Assembly: GCA_026393755.1 (NCBI GenBank)
Contig: JAPKZO010000037.1
Span: 1 to 64,000 of the forward strand
Direction of reading: 5' to 3'
DNA: 64,000 bases
Source: Acidobacteriota bacterium
GTDB taxonomy: Bacteria; Acidobacteriota; Vicinamibacteria; Vicinamibacterales; JAKQTR01
Below are positions 14,497 to 22,274 of this stretch, in pieces. Each line of letters begins with the position of its first letter. Within the stretch, counting starts at the first letter, position 1. The notes beneath the pieces were generated by a model, which did not search any database, was not told the origin of the DNA, and was given only the letters and a program-made list of their open reading frames with translations. A program made the translations under genes and the position numbers.

Positions 14497-15626
14497 ACGC
14501 GATGCGGACCTGGGCCGTCGCCCGCAAGGAAATCCTCCACATCCGGCGGGACCCGCGGAGCCTCGCGATGGCGATCGCCATTCCGATGCTGCTGCTCCTG
14601 TTGTTCGGCTACGCGCTGACGCTCGACGTGGACAACGTCCCGATGGTCGTCTGGGACCAGAGCGGATCGCCGGCCAGCCGGACGCTTCTCAGCCATTTCA
14701 CGGGTTCCCGGTACTTCTCCGTGCGGGGACCGGCCACCAGCTACCACGAACTCGAACGGGCCATCGATACCCGCGAGGCGCTGATCGCCCTGGTGATTCC
14801 CGCCGACTTCGCCGCTCGTGTCACGAACCCGACTGCGCCGCCCGTCCAGATCATCGTCGACGGGAGCGATTCCAACACGGCGACGATGGCCATCGGGTAC
14901 GCCAACCAGGCCGTGCAGGCCTACGCCCAGGACCTCACGATCCGGGAGATCCGCCGGACGACCGGCCGCACGGTGTCCGTCCCGCTCGACGTCCGTCCGC
15001 GGGTGTGGTTCAACACCGACATGGAGTCGAAGAACTACATCATTCCGGGCCTGATCGCCGTGATCATGATGGTGATTGCGGCGTTGCTCACCTCGCTGAC
15101 CATCGCCCGGGAATGGGAGCGCGGGACGATGGAGCAGATCATCTCGACGCCGATCAAGGGACAGGAACTGATCGCCGGAAAGCTCCTGCCGTACTTCGCG
15201 CTGGGGATGCTCGACGTCCTGCTCGCCGTGCTAATGGGACAGTTCCTGTTTCACGTGCCGCTGCGGGGCAATGTGCCCCTGCTCTTCGGGGTCGCCGCCA
15301 TCTTCCTGGCGGGCTCCCTCTCTCTGGGGATGCTGATCAGCATCGCCACGAAGAACCAGTTGCTGGCGAGCCAGCTGGCGATGGTGCTCACGTTCCTGCC
15401 GTCGTTCCTCCTGTCGGGGTTCATGTACGCCATCGCCAACATGCCGCCGGCGATACAGGCGGTCACCTACCTCGTCCCGTCCCGGTACTTCGTCGAACTG
15501 CTCAAGGGCATCTATCTCAAGGGTGTCGGCCTCGACGTCCTCGGCCTCGACGTGGTCCTGCTGACGGTCTTCGGGATCGCCATGGCGGGCCTGGCCAACG
15601 TGAAGTTCAGGAAGAAGCTGGTGTAG
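14493..15626 (+). CDS. ABC-2 type permease (first)
   Basis: A 377-residue ABC-2 permease: N-terminal membrane helix (MAIAIPMLLLLLFGYALTLD), a large extracytoplasmic domain (residues 50-180), then five helices with the family motif REWERGTMEQIISTPI and the conserved loop LLSGFMYAIANMPPAIQ. The ATG overlaps the preceding stop by 4 bp. This architecture matches YbhS/YbhR permeases of the YbhFSR efflux system, which exports drugs or cations with TolC and the YbhG adaptor. Confidence 0.92.
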   Translation: MNAMRTWAVARKEILHIRRDPRSLAMAIAIPMLLLLLFGYALTLDVDNVPMVVWDQSGSPASRTLLSHFTGSRYFSVRGPATSYHELERAIDTREALIALVIPADFAARVTNPTAPPVQIIVDGSDSNTATMAIGYANQAVQAYAQDLTIREIRRTTGRTVSVPLDVRPRVWFNTDMESKNYIIPGLIAVIMMVIAALLTSLTIAREWERGTMEQIISTPIKGQELIAGKLLPYFALGMLDVLLAVLMGQFLFHVPLRGNVPLLFGVAAIFLAGSLSLGMLISIATKNQLLASQLAMVLTFLPSFLLSGFMYAIANMPPAIQAVTYLVPSRYFVELLKGIYLKGVGLDVLGLDVVLLTVFGIAMAGLANVKFRKKLV

Positions 15627-15628
15627 CG

Positions 15629-16759
15629 ATGCTCGAGCGAATCTGGCGGATGCTCGTGAAGGAATTCATCCAGATCCTCCGGGATCCTCGGATGAAGGGC
15701 GTGATCTTTCTCATGCCGATCGTTCAGTCCCTGGTGTTCGGGTATGCCGTCACCACCGATGTCCGGGACGTCAAGACCGCCGTGTACGACCTCGACAGCA
15801 GCGCGGCCAGCCGCGACCTCGTCAGCCGGTTCGTAAGGTCCGGTTACTTCCAGGTCGTTGCCCGCGTCGGGAACGACCATGCCGCCCAGGAACTGGTCGA
15901 CCGCGGCGAGGTGTCGACCGTGCTGAGGATTAACCGCGGATTCGAAGACGGCCTGCGGGCCGGCCGGACCGAAGAGCTTCAGGTCATCGTCGACGGCACG
16001 GACTCGAACACGGCCGGCATCGTGCTCGTCTACGCCGGCCGGATCGCCGGGGAGTTCTCGAACCAGGTGCTGGCGGCCCGCCTGAGCCGCGCCGGCGGCG
16101 GGCGGGCCGACACCCGTCGGGTGGAGGCGGAGACGCGCGCCTGGTTCAACGAGAACCTCGAGAGCCGGAACTTCTACGTGCCTGGCGTCATCGCCATCAT
16201 CGTGATGCTCGTCACCCTGATGCTGACCAGCATGGCCGTCGTCCGCGAAAAGGAGATCGGGACGATGGAGCAGATCATCGTGACGCCGATCACGCCTGTC
16301 GAGTTCATCCTCGGCAAGACCGTCCCGTTCGCCCTCGTCGGGTTCGCCGACGTGCTGCTGGTGACCCTGATCGGTGTCGGCTGGTTCGGCATTCCGATTC
16401 GCGGGTCCCTGCCGCTGCTGCTGCTGGCCACAGCCCTGTACCTGATGACGACGCTGGGCATCGGGCTCTTTGTCTCGACCGTCAGCGAGACGCAGCAACA
16501 GGCCATGATGACCACGTTCTTCTTCTACCTGCCGGCCGTGCTCCTGTCGGGCTTCATGTTTCCCATCGCGAACATGCCGGTGGTCGTGCAGTGGCTCACG
16601 TATCTCAACCCGCTGCGGTACTTCCTCGTCGTCATCCGCGGCGTGTTCCTGAAGGGCGTCGGCGTCGACATCCTGTGGCCGCAACTGGTCGGCCTCGCCG
16701 TGATGGGCGTGCTGACGCTGTGGATGGCGTCGACGCGGTTCAAGAAGACCGTGGCCTGA
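15629..16759 (+). CDS. ABC-2 type permease (second)
   Basis: A 376-residue homologue of the preceding gene, starting two bases after its stop. It has the same layout: N-terminal helix (VIFLMPIVQSLVFGYAVTTD), extracytoplasmic domain with a long middle region, motif REKEIGTMEQIIVTPI and loop LLSGFMFPIANMPVVVQ. The two permeases probably form a heterodimer driven by the two ATPases. Sequence similarity between them is obvious by eye, suggesting an old duplication. Confidence 0.92.
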   Translation: MLERIWRMLVKEFIQILRDPRMKGVIFLMPIVQSLVFGYAVTTDVRDVKTAVYDLDSSAASRDLVSRFVRSGYFQVVARVGNDHAAQELVDRGEVSTVLRINRGFEDGLRAGRTEELQVIVDGTDSNTAGIVLVYAGRIAGEFSNQVLAARLSRAGGGRADTRRVEAETRAWFNENLESRNFYVPGVIAIIVMLVTLMLTSMAVVREKEIGTMEQIIVTPITPVEFILGKTVPFALVGFADVLLVTLIGVGWFGIPIRGSLPLLLLATALYLMTTLGIGLFVSTVSETQQQAMMTTFFFYLPAVLLSGFMFPIANMPVVVQWLTYLNPLRYFLVVIRGVFLKGVGVDILWPQLVGLAVMGVLTLWMASTRFKKTVA

Positions 16760-16804
16760 TCAACGCGAGCCTGGCGCAGGCCCGCTCGTTATTCGAGGTG
16801 ACCG

Positions 16805-18211
16805 ATGCTACAGAGAAACATACGCCGGCCGCGTTCTCGGCGGGCCGGCGCGGCGATGGTGGTGATGATCTGCGGCATGGCGACAGCCGTGCCCTCGAGG
16901 TCCGCGGCTCAAGAGCCCGGCGGCCCGCTCACGCTCGAGGCCGCCACCAGGATTGCGCTGGACCGGAACCCGGCCGACCGCGCCGCCCGGGAGGGCGTGG
17001 CCATCGCCCGGGAAGCGGTCGGCGAGGCGCGCGCCCCGTACTATCCGGAAGTGGGCGTGGCTTCCGGGTACGCCCGCTGGGAACGCCACGCGTATCTGCC
17101 CAGCGGGTTCTCCAGTCCCAATCTCGCATCGACCATCGGTCCGACCAACGACTGGTTTGCCGGGCTGACCGGGAGCTACCTGCTGTTCGACGGCGGCCAG
17201 CGGGCGGCTGAACTGCGCGCGGCAATGGCGCGGCAGGCCGGTGCGACCGACGAGGCGGCCCGGATTCGCCAGGACCTCGTGCTGGCCGTGCACCGGGCGT
17301 ATTTTGGCCTCGGTGGCGCCCTTGACGCACGCGTGGTGGCGGATGAGAACCTGGCGAGGGCGGAAGACCACCTGCGGCTGGCGCGTGAGCGGCGCGCCGC
17401 GGGAGCCGTCGCCGGGGCGGATGTCATCCGGGCGCAGGTGGACGTCGCCGACGCGCGGCTGCGCCTGGTCCGGGCGCAAAGCCTGATTCGGGTTGGGGCC
17501 GGACAGCTCAACAGCGTCATGGGACTCCCCGTCGAGACGCCCGTCACCCTGACCGCCGACAGGGAACCCGTTGCTCCGCCAGACGATGTCGATCTGCCGG
17601 CGGCGTTGCGCGACGCGATTCAAGCCCGGCCCGTGCTCGAAGCCGCCCGTCAGCGGGTCAGCGCGGCCGCGTCCGCGGTCGAGGCCACCCAGAGCGTCTT
17701 TCGGCCGAAGATCCGTACCGATTGGGGCTACGGCCTGCGCGACAGCGAGTTCTTCCCGCGGGATCCCGACTGGTCGGTCGGCGTCAGCGTGCGGTGGTCC
17801 CTGTTCAACGGCTACGCGACAGAGCATCGCGTGGCGCGCGCCCGCCTGGAACAGGCGAAGGACCAGGCCGAACTCGCGGGCCTGGAACTCATCGTCCGCA
17901 ACGAGGCGTGGTCGGCGTACTGGAAGTTGAAGGAGTCGTTCGAGGCCATCGAGGCGGCAGCTGTTCTCGTGACGGGCGCTCGCGACAGTGTGCGGGTGGC
18001 GACCGAACGCTACGCCGCCGGCGCCGGGACCGTGACCGAGATGCTCGATGCCGAGGCGGCCCTCGCCCGGGCTGAAGCTGCGCGCGTCGAGGCGCAGTGG
18101 GGCCACCGCGTGGCGCGGTCGACCTTCGCATGGGCGACCGGCCATTTGGCCGTCCCGGCCACGCCGGACAACGCGCCGCCGACCAGCGCGCGTGGCCGGT
18201 CTTGGCAATAG
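16805..18211 (+). CDS. TolC-family outer membrane efflux protein
   Basis: A 468-residue protein with a signal sequence (AGAAMVVMICGMATAVPSRS), followed by two repeats of the TolC fold (about residues 45-230 and 255-450), each with long Ala/Arg/Glu-rich helices. TolC-type turns include YPEVGVASGYARW, and GLTGSYLLFDGGQRAAELRA, later WSVGVSVRWSLFNGYATEHR. It would form the outer-membrane exit duct for the upstream adaptor and ABC transporter. It closes the operon; a hairpin lies directly after its stop. Confidence 0.88.
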   Translation: MLQRNIRRPRSRRAGAAMVVMICGMATAVPSRSAAQEPGGPLTLEAATRIALDRNPADRAAREGVAIAREAVGEARAPYYPEVGVASGYARWERHAYLPSGFSSPNLASTIGPTNDWFAGLTGSYLLFDGGQRAAELRAAMARQAGATDEAARIRQDLVLAVHRAYFGLGGALDARVVADENLARAEDHLRLARERRAAGAVAGADVIRAQVDVADARLRLVRAQSLIRVGAGQLNSVMGLPVETPVTLTADREPVAPPDDVDLPAALRDAIQARPVLEAARQRVSAAASAVEATQSVFRPKIRTDWGYGLRDSEFFPRDPDWSVGVSVRWSLFNGYATEHRVARARLEQAKDQAELAGLELIVRNEAWSAYWKLKESFEAIEAAAVLVTGARDSVRVATERYAAGAGTVTEMLDAEAALARAEAARVEAQWGHRVARSTFAWATGHLAVPATPDNAPPTSARGRSWQ

Positions 18212-18214
18212 ACC

Positions 18215-18243
18215 CTCGGACGCCGCCCGATGCAGCGTCCGAG
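18215..18243. terminator. bidirectional terminator-like hairpin
   Basis: CTCGGACGC (18215-18223) and GCGTCCGAG (18235-18243) form a perfect 9-bp stem with an 11-base loop. It lies between the converging tolC-like gene and heme-copper subunit I gene. There is no T-run, so it may be a weak terminator or mRNA 3'-end stabiliser for both strands. Confidence 0.55.
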
Positions 18244-18265
18244 ATGGGCGCGGAGCACGGACCGT

Positions 18266-19885
18266 TCAGTTGACCGGCACGGGCTCCTTGGTGTCGAGCT
18301 TCGATGGCGTGAATATCAAGAGGACACCCTTCAGCCCGAGGCTCATGACAATGTTGTAGAAGAACGCCAGGAACGCGAGCAGCAACAGCGATCCGGAGAG
18401 CGCCGCGAGGACCATGTAGACGTTGAACTCGCCGTTCACGTACAGCGAACGTCGCAGCATGCCCTGCAATCCCGCCATGCCCATGAACGCGCCCATGCCG
18501 ACGCCGCCGATCAGGTGGGCCCAGAAATGGAACACGGCGAGCTTGTCGCTGTAGAGTTTCGCGCCGTTGGTCACGATTGGGAAGAGCAGGTAGATGGCCG
18601 AATAGAGGGTCATCGTCAATCCGACGAGCACGGCGACGTGCACGTGCGGACCCACGATCCACTGCGTGTTGTGGAGGATCCGGTTCAATCCCAGGTCCGC
18701 CTGCATGATGCCCGCTGGAACAGCCAGCGCGAAACCAAGCAGACCGCCCAGTAGGAACTTGAGCGGGTGCGTCATCTTCAGCGGCCTGGCGCTCCACAAC
18801 GTGACGAGCGTGATGAAGAAGGCGAGCCCCTGCGTGATCAGTTCGAACGCCGTCACCATCTCGCCGGACACCGTCTTGAGCATCTCGGGCTGCGCCTGGT
18901 CCGACATCAGGTGATGGGACCAGACGGTCCACGACACCACCAGTTCAACGAACAGGGCAGCACGGGCGACATTCTCCATGTAGAGCTTCTTGCCCGTGAT
19001 GAGCGTGGCGAGGAGGTACCACGTGCCCGCCACGAAGATCAGCACGAGGCCGTCCGCAACAAGGTCCAGCCCCCACCAGAACCAGTTCTTGTAGAGCAGC
19101 GCGTCGATCGCGCTGTGTTTCAGATCGTAGCCGAACACGGCGGCGATCATGTACACGAGAATGAGCACGCCGGTGAACAAGATGACGGCGGCGTTGAGCG
19201 CGGTGTCGACGGTTCCGCGCGCGATCGCGGCAACCGGGAGCGAGACCAGATGTTCCGTCTTCTTCCTGGAGAAGAACGCCTGCAGCCCGCTCAGGCCGAG
19301 AGCCGATCCGAGGAGCGCGCCGACGGGCTGCTTGTCCCATCCGTCCGGGGTGTAGGTGATCGTCTTGAAGATGTTGACGACGAAGCACGAGGTCCCGACC
19401 ATGACGAGCGCGATGCCGGTAATGAAGAAGATCCCGCCCCAGAGGCTGAACTGCGTGAAGTCCGCCGGGAGCGGCCAGTACAGCGTGTAGAGCGGCGCGT
19501 AGTGGGTCAGGAAGCCGGCGAACCAGAAGGTGAAGGTCCCGACGGCCAGGAGTCCGCACGTCCAGTTGGCCAGCGGGATGCTCCACAGGGGCTTCTTCAT
19601 CAGGAAGGGCACGAGGAAGAGGAACGCGCCGAATACAATCGAGTAGCTTGACCCGAAGATCCCGACCAGGGGATGGGCCGTCATGATGGCGAAGAACTGC
19701 TCGGTCGACACCGTCGGGACCGGTCCGACCTCGTACAGCCGCATGATCATCCCTTCGACGACCGCGAAGCCGTAGTACACGAGGCCGACGACAATGAAGC
19801 GGAGAATCATCTTCTGCATCGGCGTGAGCGTGGCGGGTTTGAACGACGCCTGCTCGCCGTGGACGAGGGTATGAATGAAGCTCAT
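18266..19885 (-). CDS. heme-copper oxidoreductase subunit I, non-canonical (candidate NO reductase)
   Basis: A 539-residue protein with about 14 membrane helices. Heme ligands are present: H71 in helix II (TAHPLVGIFG) and H414/H416 in helix X (VGPHVHVAVL). Two active-site His remain (H324-H325 in VWSHHLMSDQ). The third, the helix-VI His that ligates CuB in oxidases, is replaced by Asp: WWGLDLVADG has D274 and D278. No helix-VI or helix-VII active-site Tyr is seen. Loss of the Tyr and changes at the CuB site are features of NO-reducing members of the superfamily (known: cNOR; proposed: eNOR, sNOR, gNOR, nNOR). It follows subunit II by 30 bp on the same strand. An oxidase role is less likely but not excluded. 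Confidence 0.8.
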   Translation of the reverse strand: MSFIHTLVHGEQASFKPATLTPMQKMILRFIVVGLVYYGFAVVEGMIMRLYEVGPVPTVSTEQFFAIMTAHPLVGIFGSSYSIVFGAFLFLVPFLMKKPLWSIPLANWTCGLLAVGTFTFWFAGFLTHYAPLYTLYWPLPADFTQFSLWGGIFFITGIALVMVGTSCFVVNIFKTITYTPDGWDKQPVGALLGSALGLSGLQAFFSRKKTEHLVSLPVAAIARGTVDTALNAAVILFTGVLILVYMIAAVFGYDLKHSAIDALLYKNWFWWGLDLVADGLVLIFVAGTWYLLATLITGKKLYMENVARAALFVELVVSWTVWSHHLMSDQAQPEMLKTVSGEMVTAFELITQGLAFFITLVTLWSARPLKMTHPLKFLLGGLLGFALAVPAGIMQADLGLNRILHNTQWIVGPHVHVAVLVGLTMTLYSAIYLLFPIVTNGAKLYSDKLAVFHFWAHLIGGVGMGAFMGMAGLQGMLRRSLYVNGEFNVYMVLAALSGSLLLLAFLAFFYNIVMSLGLKGVLLIFTPSKLDTKEPVPVN

Positions 19886-19915
19886 GATGTGTCTCGCAAA
19901 TTGATGGAGATTCGC

Positions 19916-20482
19916 TCAGTTGGCGCCGTTGTGGTCGCACGACACGACGACGACGTCCTTCAGGATCATGTTGATCCCCGCGGGGCCGGAGTACTCCGTG
20001 GAACGGATGGTGTACACACCGGGCCTATCGAACTGCCACAGGATGTCATTCCGGTGTCCTGGCACCACCTGCATCTGAAACAGCATCGAGTGGTCCTGGC
20101 GGAACAGGCCGAATCCGTACGTCAAGTCGTTCGACGTGACATTGAAGAGCACCTTGTCGTTGCAGGCGATAAGGAGCTTCTCCGATGGCAACTGGAACGC
20201 GTGTGACGCCACATCGATGTTAAACACCTTGTCCGGCGTGATGGTCGCCCGGTGCATGTCCATCGACTTCCACGGAATGGTGTAGTAGGTGATCAGATGC
20301 AGCGAGAAGCCAACGACGACGAGGAAGGCGACGAACGAATAAAAGAGCACAGGCTTCACGCCGCTGCTCTTCCCTTCCTGCGTCACTCGGTTCGCGAACC
20401 AGGCCATCACCAGCGTCATGGCGAGGACATAGAACGTGTAGGCCAGCGTCTGCCCCCAGAGGACGGTCGACGAATCAACCAT
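19916..20482 (-). CDS. heme-copper oxidoreductase subunit II lacking CuA ligands
   Basis: A 188-residue protein with two N-terminal membrane helices (residues 8-30 and 43-65) and a cupredoxin-like periplasmic domain. The classic CuA motif CxExCGxxHxxM is represented by S161-T-E163-Y-S165-G-P-A-G169-I-N-M172: both Cys and the His are gone, while Glu and Met remain. The upstream CuA His is also replaced (SNDLTYGF, Tyr122). So CuA cannot form; quinol, not cytochrome c, may be the donor. ATG 20482 is chosen over 20488 because the GGAG sequence lies 8 nt before it but only 2 nt before the other. Confidence 0.82.
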   Translation of the reverse strand: MVDSSTVLWGQTLAYTFYVLAMTLVMAWFANRVTQEGKSSGVKPVLFYSFVAFLVVVGFSLHLITYYTIPWKSMDMHRATITPDKVFNIDVASHAFQLPSEKLLIACNDKVLFNVTSNDLTYGFGLFRQDHSMLFQMQVVPGHRNDILWQFDRPGVYTIRSTEYSGPAGINMILKDVVVVSCDHNGAN

Positions 20483-20657
20483 GTCCATCTCTCCTTCAGA
20501 AGGTGGGGGCGCGAGTATCATAACTCCGGAGGCGCCCGAGCCGGCGCGAATGCTGCTCATCATGTTGCGGGATGCAGCAATTCCCTGGGACGCTTCCGCG
20601 GCGCCGCTCGTCGACGATGACAGAATCGTGAGTGTATGGGAGCCGGCAACGACGCCG

Positions 20658-22253
20658 ATGGAGATCCCGATGCGTGCAGGTCCTCGTGTCAGTCGCGTCA
20701 GCATCCTCAACGATGTGCTCGGCCCGGTGATGCGCGGGCCGTCGAGCTCACATACCGCCGGCTCGTATCACATTGCGAAACTGGCGGCCGCGCTGCTGGG
20801 CGCGGTGCCAGCGGCGGTCGAATTCGCCTTCGACCCAGACGGGTCGTACGCGCAGGTCTACCGGCAGCAGGGCGTCGACCGGGCACTGGCCGTTGGTGTG
20901 ATGGGCTGGAGCCTGACCGACGATCGGTACTTTGCGGCGCTCGACCTGGCCGCCGCGGGCGGCATCGAGATCCGGTTCGCCGTCCGGCCCCTCGCAACGC
21001 CCGATCACCCGAACACGATCGAGATCGCGATGCGCGGCGCGGACGGGGGGCGGCTGGCCGCGCGCGCCCGCTCGATTGGCGGAGGCGCCATTGAGATCGT
21101 CGAACTGGATGGATGGCCGGTTCGGCTGACCGGAGACGCCCACGAGGTCCTGGTAGACAGCCGACTCGCGGTTGCCGGCGCTGTCGTTGCGACGCTCGTG
21201 GCCGATGGGCAAGGAGCCGGTGATCCCGAGATCCTGGAGCGGGACGGGCGTGCGCTGGTCGTCGCGCACAGGCTCGCCGCGATCGACCAGCACACACGGG
21301 CGGCGCTGGCGGAGCTTGGCAGAGACGTGCGCGTGCGTGAGGCGCCGCCCCTCGCGTTCGTCAAACGGGGCCAGCAGTTGTTCGAGAGCGCGGCCGGAAT
21401 GCTGACGCTGGCTGAGTCGAAGGGCTGGTCGCTTGGTCAGGCCGCGCTGGCCTACGAAACAGCATTGCTGGGGCTTCAAGAACAGGACATCGTCGACGAG
21501 GTCCTCCGCCGATTCGACATCATGCAGGCCGCGGTGCACCTTGGCCTCGACAAGGACGCGCCGCCGATGCAGGTGCTCGCCCCAAGCGCCCGCGCGATCT
21601 TCGACGCCGACGCCGCCGGGCGGTTGCCTCTTGGCGGCCTGCACACGCGGGCGGCGGCGCGGGCCATGGCCGTGATGCACGTCAACGGCGCGATGGGCGT
21701 CGTCTGCGCCGCGCCAACCGGAGGATCAGCGGGAGCGGTTCCGGGCGTCGTGGTGACCCTGGCAGAGGAGCGCGGGCTATCGAGGGATCGGGTTGCGATG
21801 GCGCTGCTGGCCGCTTCGGCCATCGGTGTCATCCTCGCGACGCGTGCCACGTTCGCCGCGGAAGTCGCCGGCTGCCAGGTGGAGATTGGCGCGGCCGGCG
21901 CCATGGCGGCCGCCGCGGTGGTCGAGGCGGCGGGCGGCACGGCAGCCCAGGCAGCCAACGCTGCGGCGATCGCGTTTCAGAATTCCATGGGATCGGTCTG
22001 CGATCTGGTGGGCGGGATAGTGGAAATTCCCTGTCACACGCGCAACGCGGTGGCCGCCTCCAGCGCCTTTGTCTGCGCGGACCTGGTCGTAGGCGGCTAC
22101 GTGAATCCCATTCCCCTCGACGACACCATCGATGCGGTGTATTCGGTGGGGCAGATGATGCCGAGCGAACTGCGATGCACCGCGAAGGGCGGCCTGGCGG
22201 TCACGCCTTCGGCCTTGCGACTTGTCAGCACCGCCCGCGCCGTGCAACAGTAG
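20658..22253 (+). CDS. sdaA: L-serine dehydratase (fused beta-alpha, iron-sulphur type)
   Basis: A 531-residue single-chain L-serine ammonia-lyase: L-serine to pyruvate plus ammonia. The N-terminal half is the beta domain (VLGPVMRGPSSSHTAGSYHI) and an ACT-less linker leads to the alpha domain with GGLHTRAAARAM, CAAPTGGSAGAVPGVVV, and GSVCDLVGGIVEIPCHTRNA, which includes the Cys residues expected to bind the 4Fe-4S cluster. The ATG at 20658 fits the start of the beta domain; M at 20670 is an alternative. It is divergent from the heme-copper subunit II gene with a 175-bp gap between starts. Confidence 0.88.
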   Translation: MEIPMRAGPRVSRVSILNDVLGPVMRGPSSSHTAGSYHIAKLAAALLGAVPAAVEFAFDPDGSYAQVYRQQGVDRALAVGVMGWSLTDDRYFAALDLAAAGGIEIRFAVRPLATPDHPNTIEIAMRGADGGRLAARARSIGGGAIEIVELDGWPVRLTGDAHEVLVDSRLAVAGAVVATLVADGQGAGDPEILERDGRALVVAHRLAAIDQHTRAALAELGRDVRVREAPPLAFVKRGQQLFESAAGMLTLAESKGWSLGQAALAYETALLGLQEQDIVDEVLRRFDIMQAAVHLGLDKDAPPMQVLAPSARAIFDADAAGRLPLGGLHTRAAARAMAVMHVNGAMGVVCAAPTGGSAGAVPGVVVTLAEERGLSRDRVAMALLAASAIGVILATRATFAAEVAGCQVEIGAAGAMAAAAVVEAAGGTAAQAANAAAIAFQNSMGSVCDLVGGIVEIPCHTRNAVAASSAFVCADLVVGGYVNPIPLDDTIDAVYSVGQMMPSELRCTAKGGLAVTPSALRLVSTARAVQQ

Positions 22254-22274
22254 CGGGGACATTCGCTTCAACAC

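Noticed and set aside
16808-18208. Minus-strand frame covering the TolC-like gene
   Set aside because: High-GC codon bias produces such antisense frames; the plus-strand TolC motifs are clear.
18266-20482. Ordinary cytochrome c oxidase annotation for the two-gene operon
   Set aside because: CuA Cys/His ligands and the helix-VI His/Tyr pair required for that activity are absent.
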